Shown: positions 56,760 through 64,000 of the stretch, piece by piece
How positions within the stretch are numbered: the stretch's first letter is position 1
Layout: each line of letters opens with the position of its first letter
Source of the DNA: Muscardinus avellanarius
Lineage: Eukaryota; Chordata; Mammalia; Rodentia; Gliridae
Length of the DNA: 64,000 nt
Reading direction: 5' to 3'
Assembly (NCBI GenBank): GCA_963383645.1
Contig: OY726567.1
Coordinates: 63,891,234-63,955,233 of the forward strand
Program-made: the position numbers and the translations under genes
The notes under the pieces: model-generated
Databases searched by the model: none
The model's input: only the letters and a program-made list of their open reading frames with translations
Told to the model about the DNA's origin: nothing

Positions 56760-57550
56760 TGATAAAAACCATTAGTTTCGTAAGCAGACAGTACCCCATG
56801 GCTGAGCTAAAGCTGGATTCTATGGAAACTGATTCATGCTCTACTACCTCTGTGACCTGGGATTCCTCCTGCTTTTGTACCTTTTAGAGATCAATCTATC
56901 CATATTAGGGTAAATAAGAAAACAAATCAGAGAGCCTTGGGCCCATCCCCAGCACAGTCTGACTGTTGCCTCTTCATCCTTCTACTTTCCTAAATCCATT
57001 CTGTTAGTAAAGAGAGGTACCCTGAGCTGGGCATTCCAGAAAAGACCAGAACACTGAACTTCTAGAGAAACTGATTGGTCAGGACATAGATCCTAGTAAG
57101 GACCAAAGCTGGTGTCCACACCTATGAATCAAAGTGAGGCAGATGGACCCAGAAGGAATCTCGAAGTCCTCAGGGAAGGATAAAGGAAGGGCAAGTCTTA
57201 GGAGACTCCAGTACCAGGCCTTGGGTTCATAGTCACCTTCTGAGGATGGAATCTCAGGCCAGGTTCTGTGGTTTAGCTCCTCTACAGAGTGTCGCATGCC
57301 TCTAAAGCCACTGATCACAGATCACAGAAAAGTCAGCAGATGCAATGCTGGCCTCAGGGACACATCTTCTGTGTAGGGCACTGTGTTGCTGTGGCTATGG
57401 GAGTTATTGCCCTTCCTCAGCAGAGCATCACTGACAATCATTTGAAGATCCTACAGATAGGCCTTATCTATTTTAGTTTTTCAAAGTAGGAAACAGAAAA
57501 AATAATTTTATCTAACTTTAAACTGAATAAGAATATGAGGAACTTTCTTA
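56760..57550. other. Unique DNA, no gene seen
   Basis: More GC-balanced than its surroundings. Short frames exist on both strands (57079-57318 minus, 57289-57489 plus) but neither shows a recognisable domain. Confidence 0.4.
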
Positions 57551-57554
57551 AAAT

Positions 57555-57682
57555 GCCATATGGAGTGGGGAGGAAATGGGGTGGGAATTGGGGAAGGGCA
57601 ACATGAATGATGTGTGCATATATGCCTCTACCATCTTATACCCTATTAAGATGTATGACAACAGCACACCAATAAAAAGAAA
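57555..57682 (+). mobile_element. L1 3' UTR tail
   Basis: GGGGTGGGAATTGGGGAAGG through TGATGTGTGCATATATGCCT to CACCAATAAAAAG. Confidence 0.75.
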
Positions 57683-57751
57683 ATATCATATGGGTTTACT
57701 CTGTGTCCCTGTGTATCTTATATGTAATTATTAACATTATCAAAACTAGAT

Positions 57752-57935
57752 TTATAGCTGGGCATGATGACACATAACTATATCCTAGTACTTGAGATGT
57801 TTACATAGTAAGATCGTAGATTGGAGGCCAACCTCAGCAACATAGTGAGGCTCTCAACAGCTTTGGGTGTAGCTCAGAAGTAGAATGCCTTTAAGTCCCA
57901 GTACCACACCCACACACACATACAATAAATAACAA
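57752..57935 (+). mobile_element. SINE, diverged
   Basis: AGCTGGGCATGATGACACAT start with an ID-like end (GGTGTAGCTCAGAAGTAGAA). Confidence 0.7.
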
Positions 57936-58019
57936 ATGTAAAACTAGATTTTTCACTGGACTTCTATTTTGGTAAAGGTTATGAAAAATCTACAGTTTTT
58001 TTCTAGTATCAAATTTTTA

Positions 58020-58175
58020 AATTGGTATATTGTCATACACCTTAATAGGGTACAAGATGGTAGAGGCATACATGCATATATCACTCATTTAGCTCTTCTG
58101 CAATTCCCACCTCACTCCCACTCCCCTCTCTCCTTCTCATTTTTGGCTTGGTGACTGACTGAAATGTTTGCCAGT
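58020..58175 (-). mobile_element. L1 3' UTR fragment
   Basis: Minus-strand match to the L1 3' UTR end (GGGTACAAGATGGTAGAGGC, CATATATCACTCATTTAGCT). Confidence 0.75.
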
Positions 58176-58906
58176 GTATGTCATATAAATTAGAGAATTT
58201 CCCTCTCTACACTTTATCTTTGTGTAAGACTTCAGCTTCCAGAAACTCAAGTAATAACTGCATCACCACTGTAGATTTCATTGCTTACTAACATTTTGTC
58301 AAAATCTCAATGTTTGTGCCCCACCCTGAATTTCTATGTTCAAAATTAATCCCCAACATGATATCATTTTGTGAAGCCTTTCAAATGAGATTATGTCAGG
58401 AGAGCTCCAACCTCAGTGCTGTGTAAGTAAAGTTGGAAGGAATGCCCTGCACCCTCTGCCACATGAGGACACAGCATGAGGGCATGAGAAGCTTGGGGCC
58501 CTCATTAGACATGGAGTCTGCTAGAGTCTGCAACTTAAGACTATCCAGGTTCTGGATCTGTCAGCAGTAAGTTTCTATTTTTCTAATCCCAATGTATGGT
58601 ATTTATTTTACAGAATTCTGAACAAACACATTTATATGTCCTTAGTCTATTGCTGGACTTCTAATTTCACTGATCTATCAGGCTATTTATCAATCACTAT
58701 ATCTCTCAGGGCTAGCCAACCTTAATTTTCAGGGTTCTTTTCACCATTATTATTTGTATATTCATCTATAAGATGTCTAGCTCCAAAACCTAATTTTGTC
58801 CATACTGGAACAAAATTAAAATTATAAATTGTATTAAGGACAATTAACATTTTTATAATATTGAGTTTTTATATTTAAATTTATCATGTGATTTTTCTAC
58901 ATGTCT
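58176..58906 (+). mobile_element. Old MaLR-like LTR fragment and unique flank
   Basis: 58310-58620 contains AAAATTAATCCCCAACATGA and CACATGAGGACACAGCATGA, resembling ERVL-MaLR-type LTR sequence; the family is uncertain. The rest (58620-58906) shows nothing recognisable. Confidence 0.35.
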
Positions 58907-59120
58907 ACGTTTATTTTTGAGGTATTGGGTGTGGAACCCAGGGGCTTTTCTACCTCTGGGCTATACTCTCAGAGCTATTTTATACTTTATTTGGAAACAG
59001 AGTCTCACTAAGTTGCTTAGAGCCTCACTAAGTAGTTGAGGCTAGCATTGAACCTGTGTGATCCTCCTGCCTCAGCCTCCCAAGTGCGGATATTAACAAG
59101 TGTGCGCCACCATGCCTGGC
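58907..59120 (-). mobile_element. Dimeric B1/ID-type SINE
   Basis: Both halves, ending CACCATGCCTGGC; flanked by TACATGTCTAC on both sides. Confidence 0.9.
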
Positions 59121-59129
59121 TTTACATGT

Positions 59130-62100
59130 CTACTTAAAAAAACTTTTTTTATGTGGATTATATTGAAAATGGCATACATTCAGACTGTGCTTGGTGCCCC
59201 CCACCCCACTTCCCCCCCCCAACAATGAGTGTTCATATTGACCATGCTACATTCATACTTTTACACATTTTGAAAGTAGCTCCTCCATTAATCAACCTCA
59301 GCCTTATTCCTCTCCTACCCTTCCATTCTAGATTTGCTGAGGTTTTCCCTCCATTATCTTGGAGTCCCTCTGGTATTCCTAATACTCCCTAGTTTAGGCA
59401 TATCAGAGAGAACATATGTCCCTTCTCTTCTATGCTTGGCTGATCTTACTTAACATAATATTCTCCAGGTCTTTCCATCTTCTTGCAAATGACATGATTT
59501 TGTTCTTCTTTATAGCTGAGTAGAATTCCATTGTATGTATTTCCAATAATTTTGCAATTCATTCATCTGTTGGAGACCTAGGTTGGTTCCATGTTTTGGA
59601 TATTATTAATTGTGCTGCAATGAATACAGGTATGTATATGTTACTATAGTTCTCTGATTTCAAACCCTTTGGAAAGATACCCAGGAGTGGTATATCTGGA
59701 TCATATGGTGGATCCATTCCCAGTTTTCTACGGAATCTCCACACTGATCTCCATAGTGGCTGAACTAGTTTGCACTTTCACCAAATGTAAAAGAGTTCCT
59801 CTTTCCCCACATCCTCACTAGCATTGGTTGTTATTTGATTTCTTTGTTTGCCACTCTGATTGGGGTTAGATGAAATCTCTGTATAGTTTTGATTTGCATC
59901 TCCCTAATAGCTAATGATGTTGAACATCTTTTCATGTATCTACTGGCCATTAGTATCTCTTCTTTTGTGAAGTGTCTATTTAATTCAGTTGCTCATTTCT
60001 TGATTGGGTTGTTTTGCTAGTATAGAGTCTTTTGAGCTCTTTGTATATTCAGGATATTAGGCCTCTATCAGAGTAATGGCTGGTAAAGATCTCCCATTCT
60101 GTAGGCTTTCTCTTTAGGTTCTTGATGGTTTCCTTTGATGAGCAGAAACTTTTTAGATTGATGCCATTCCACTTGTTAATTCTTGGTTTAATTTCCTGTG
60201 TTTTGGAAGTCTTGTTGAGAAAGTTACTGTTTATGCCTGCATGTTAGGAGTGTTGAACCTATGCCCACGTCTAATAGCTTCACAGTCTCTGATCTAATTT
60301 TCAAGTCTTTGATCCATCTCTAGTTGATTCCTGTGCATGTTGAGATGTAAGAATTTTATCCCATCTTTTTACAAATGGATAGCCAGTTTTCCCAGCACCA
60401 TTTGTTGAAAAGGCTGTCTTTCTCCAGTGTATAAGTTTGGCCTGTCAGAGATCAATTAACTATAGATGTGTGGATTTGTTTCTGTATCTTCTCTTCTGTT
60501 CCTTTGTTCTGTATGCCTGTTGTTATGCTAATATCATGCTGTTTTTTACTATTATTGCTCTAGAGTAGAAACTGAAGTCAGGGATGTGATACCTCCTGCA
60601 TGGTTCTTATTGCTGAGGATAGCTTTGGCTATTCTGGGTCTTTTCTTTCTCCATAAAAAAATTCATGACTGATTTTTCTACATCTATGAAGAATGTCATT
60701 GGTATTTTGATAGAAATTGCATTAAATCTGTAGATCACTTTTGGCAGAATGGTCATTTTGATATTTATTCTGCCTATCCAGGAGCAAGGGAGATCTTTCC
60801 ATCAACACCTTCTTCAATTTCTTTCTTTCATGTTTTATAGTTTTCATTGTAGAGATCTTTTACATTTTTGGATAATCAGCTCCAGTAGTCTTTTGGTTGA
60901 GTTCTTTGGGTCTTCTAGATAAAGGATCATGTCATCTACAAATAAGGATAGTTTTAATTCCTCTTTTCCCATTTAAATTCTTTTGATTTCCATTATATGC
61001 ATAAATCAAATTGGGGTGAAAATCTTGTGTGTACATACATTTATATATCACCGATTTAACCCCTGTCCAATTCCCACCCCATTCCCTCCCCATATATAAT
61101 GTGCCAATAAAAATAAATAAGACGGGTGTGGTGGTGCACGCTTGTAATCCCAGTGCTTGGAAGGCAGGGACAGGAGAATTGCGCAGGTTCGAAGCCAGAC
61201 GCACTGGCTTAAGAGACCCTGTTTCCAAATAAAAAAATATAAAATAGGTCTGGGAGTGTAGTTCCTATGTAGAAGGGCTTCCAGGAACCCCAGTACCACC
61301 AAAATAAATAAATAAATAAACAAATAAAAAATAAATTCTTTTGATTTCCTTCTCTTTTATTATTGCTGTGGCAAGAGTCTTGAGGACTATATTGAAAAGA
61401 AATAGTAATAGAGGGCATCCTTATCTTGTTCCTGATTTTAGAGGAAATTCTTGTAGTTTTTCCTTATTCAATATGATGTTGGCTTTGGATTTATTGTTTA
61501 TTGCCTTAATGATATTGTAATACTTTCCTTCTACTCCAATTTTCTGCAGTTTTTTTTAAACATAAATGGGTGTTGGATTTTGTCAAATGTTTTTTCAGCA
61601 TCTATTGATATGATAGTGTGATTTTTGTTCTTAGTTCTATTCATGTACTGAATAACGTGTATTGATTTGCATATGTTGAACCAGCCTTGCTTTTCTGGAA
61701 TGAAACCAACTTGGTTATGGTATACAATTTCCTTGATATGGTTTTGAATGTGTATAGCTAGTATTTTGTTTGGAGTTTTTTGCATTTATGTTCATTAAGG
61801 ATATTGGTCTGTAATTTTTCCTTTCTTGAGCTATCTTTATTTGGTTTGGGGATTAATGTGATACTGACCTCATAGATGGAATTAGGGAGAATTCCATCTC
61901 TTTTGATCTCCCAGAACAAGTTGTGAAGTATTGGTATTAGTTCTTCACTGAAGGTTTTGTAGAATTCAGATGTTAACCCATCAGGGCCTGGGCTTTTCTT
62001 TGATGGCAGAATTTTGATTGCTGTTTCTATTTCTTTGTTTGCCATTCATTGGTTTATGCTTGCTATGTCCTCTTGGTTCATTTTAGGTAGGTTATATGTG

Positions 62101-64000
62101 CTTAGAAATCTATTGATTTCTTCCATGTTTTCCAGTCTTTTGGAGTATAAATTCTCAAAATAGTTTCTGATAATCCTTTGAATTTCTCCACTGTTTGTGG
62201 TGATGTCTCCTTTTTCATTTCTGATTTTAATAACATGAGTTGATTCTTTCTTTTGGTTAGGTTGGCCAGGGGTTTGTCAATCTTATTAATCTTTTCAAAG
62301 AACCAGCCTTTTGTTTTGTTGATTTTTTTTTGTTTTTTTATTCTCTATTTCATTTATTTCTGCTCTAATTTTAGTAATTTCCTGCCTTCTGCTGGCTTTG
62401 GGATTAGACTGCTGCAGTCTTTCTAGGTTCTTGAGATGTGTTTACTTGGTGACTCTTTGTTCTTTTGTGGGCACTCAATGCTATAAAGTTTACTATTATC
62501 ACCACCTTCAAAGTGTACCATAGATTTTGGTAAGTTGAGTCAGGATTCAGAATTCTACTTCTTGCATTTCTTGTAGGTCAGTATTCGTGATTTCCATTAT
62601 TTCTTCACTGTTCCAAGTTCTCCTCTTTTCAGGGTTCTCAGACTTGTTTTTCTGATGTCTTGGCATCTTGTCTTTTGTGGGTATTATGTCTGTTCCAATC
62701 TTAGTAGTAGGTATTTAGAGATATCAGCAGGTAAGCAGTGCTTTTTTCAATGGTGAGGGTTGGGTAAAGGGGAGGAGCTGGGGTGATGGGTACAAGAGTT
62801 GGGTAAAGTAGAGGATATGATTAGGTTGAATAAGAATTTAAGTATAATAAAGTAGTATCTGGTGAGAATGAGAGAAGGTTAGATAGTAGGTTTCTTGTAG
62901 TTAATAGAGTATTTAAGTATGAAGATATAAAATACCTTGAATATAAAACTAGGAGTTACACTAAAGGAAAAAAGAAAAGTTTTGAGAAAAGAGAGTAGAT
63001 AGGCTAGAGTGAGGAAGTTTGTAAAAGGAATGGGGGGAGGAGCAAACAAACACAAAGTAACAGAACAAGTTACAAACTAAGAATTATAAATCAAAGATAA
63101 AAACAAAAGAAAAAAAGGACTAAAAAAGAGAAAAAAAGAAATAAATCAAATCAAAACAATTAGCGACAGTGTGAGATAGAAACCAAACAAAATAACAAAA
63201 CAAAACAAAACACAGTCCAGCTAATTTAAGTATATAGGGCCAGGCCCATATAATATCTCTATGTCTGTTTAATGTGGTAGATTCTGGAGTATATTCCAAT
63301 GTCTCTTATTTGCTCTGTAACCTATTGTCAGTTTTTGAACCCACTCTCTGAGTGTTTGCACCTCTCTCTTGCCTCTTGACAGCTTTGTGTTTAGGTGTCA
63401 GGGCATTGGGTGTCACTGTGAATAAGTTCCATGTAAATCTAGGGTTCTGCGTTTTTTCACCCTGTGATCTATGTGCCTTCAGCCTTTGCGCTCTCCCTAC
63501 CTTCATCCATGGAGAGTGTCCAGTGTAGTCTTGGAGCAACCCCCTGTGACTCTTCTGTGCAGGTATCACGCCTTGAGCACCTTTCATGTGTCTCTGGAGG
63601 TTCCAACTGGACTAGCCCACTGGGTCCCGCAGGTGCTCTGGCAGTCTTATGCTGAATACTAAGTATTGCAAGCGGTAACCTGGTTGTCCTGCTGTGGGGG
63701 TCTCTGGAAGGTTTGCTGTGCAGCTGTAGGTGCCACCTCTGGTGAGTCGCACAAGCTTTTGGATCTTTTTCTGTATCCTTGAAGCATGGTGCCAGTTGCT
63801 TAAGATGTTGGAGCTCTGTGGCTGCTTTCAAGTTCTTGGATTATTTTTCTGGATTTCTTGGGGCTGCTATGCTGGTGTCAGCCAGAGCCAGCACTTGTGA
63901 TTTGAGCCGGTGGCCCGAGATGGCACTGGCAGCCAGGCTGCATCTGTACCTGGTCCATCATGTGCTCGGGATTTTTGCATGGATCTTGCAGTTCACAGTA
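59130..64000 (-). mobile_element. L1 of the young family, internally deleted, cut by window edge
   Basis: The minus strand reads the 3' UTR (59150-59420) and the ORF2 C-terminus and RT region, with readable parts at 61785-61531 and 62045-61758 ([10 protein letters not shown]). It continues into part of the endonuclease to about 62537. It then jumps to the ORF1 N-terminal region (about 62545-62660) and a 5' UTR that runs past 64000. Compared with the copy at 40540-48006, roughly 1.7 kb of ORF2 start and ORF1 is missing at 62540. A further piece of the RT region is missing near 60872. Confidence 0.8.
60991..61330 (+). mobile_element. Composite insertion: L1 3' UTR piece plus SINE
   Basis: Flanked by AAATTCTTTTGATTTCC (60974-60990 and about 61332-61348), which is a single L1 ORF2 stretch when intact. 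The insert holds about 115 bases of L1 3'-UTR-like sequence (60995-61110), then a full dimeric SINE (61113-61303) and an (AAAT)n tail. Confidence 0.75.

Overview
The window is mammalian nuclear DNA, most likely from a squirrel-related rodent (Sciuromorpha). Two signs support this. It holds two intact intronless-CDS vomeronasal type-1 receptor (V1R) genes and a third broken one. It also holds some thirty copies of a dimeric SINE with a B1/7SL-like left half and an ID/tRNA-like right half, an arrangement known as B1-dID from squirrels, dormice and the mountain beaver. The species assignment is inference. No bacterial-type operon, CRISPR array, rRNA or convincing tRNA gene was seen.

Layout: 0-0.7 kb is a V1R pseudogene on the minus strand with its 5' exon/promoter block. 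1.3-24.9 kb is a dense pile of nested LINE-1 (L1) elements, with two solo ERV LTRs (1.9-2.9 and 15.3-15.8 kb) and SINEs. 24.9-29.96 kb is an unidentified GC-rich block followed by about nine diverged units of a roughly 300-bp tandem repeat ending in AATAAA and an A run; it looks like a processed retrocopy. 30.0-34.2 kb is V1R gene 1. 34.8-40.5 kb holds L1 tails, SINEs and unique DNA. 40.5-48.0 kb is the youngest-looking, nearly complete L1, with an intact ORF1 and a frameshifted ORF2. 50.7-53.3 kb is V1R gene 2. 53.3-59 kb is duplicated flank with SINEs and old repeats. 59.1-64.0 kb is another L1 that runs off the right edge.

The V1R copies share more than their coding sequence. Genes 1 and 2 keep an identical splice-acceptor context 47 nt before the ATG and a matching 5' exon with a GT donor, so both look like a noncoding 5' exon, an intron and a single coding exon. 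The minus-strand pseudogene keeps the same upstream block at identical spacing from its donor. It has lost the intron and the first transmembrane segment by one deletion. Gene 1 has been altered at both ends: its upstream block is replaced by the 5-kb retrocopy-like segment, and its last codons are replaced by a SINE. Gene 2 is the only copy that looks normal throughout.

I found no clear new biological system. The observations most worth a second look are the SINE-encoded receptor tail, the three-way comparison of V1R upstream regions, the roughly 300-bp tandem array with its GC-rich head, and several mosaic L1 structures. All homology statements come from reading the sequence by eye.
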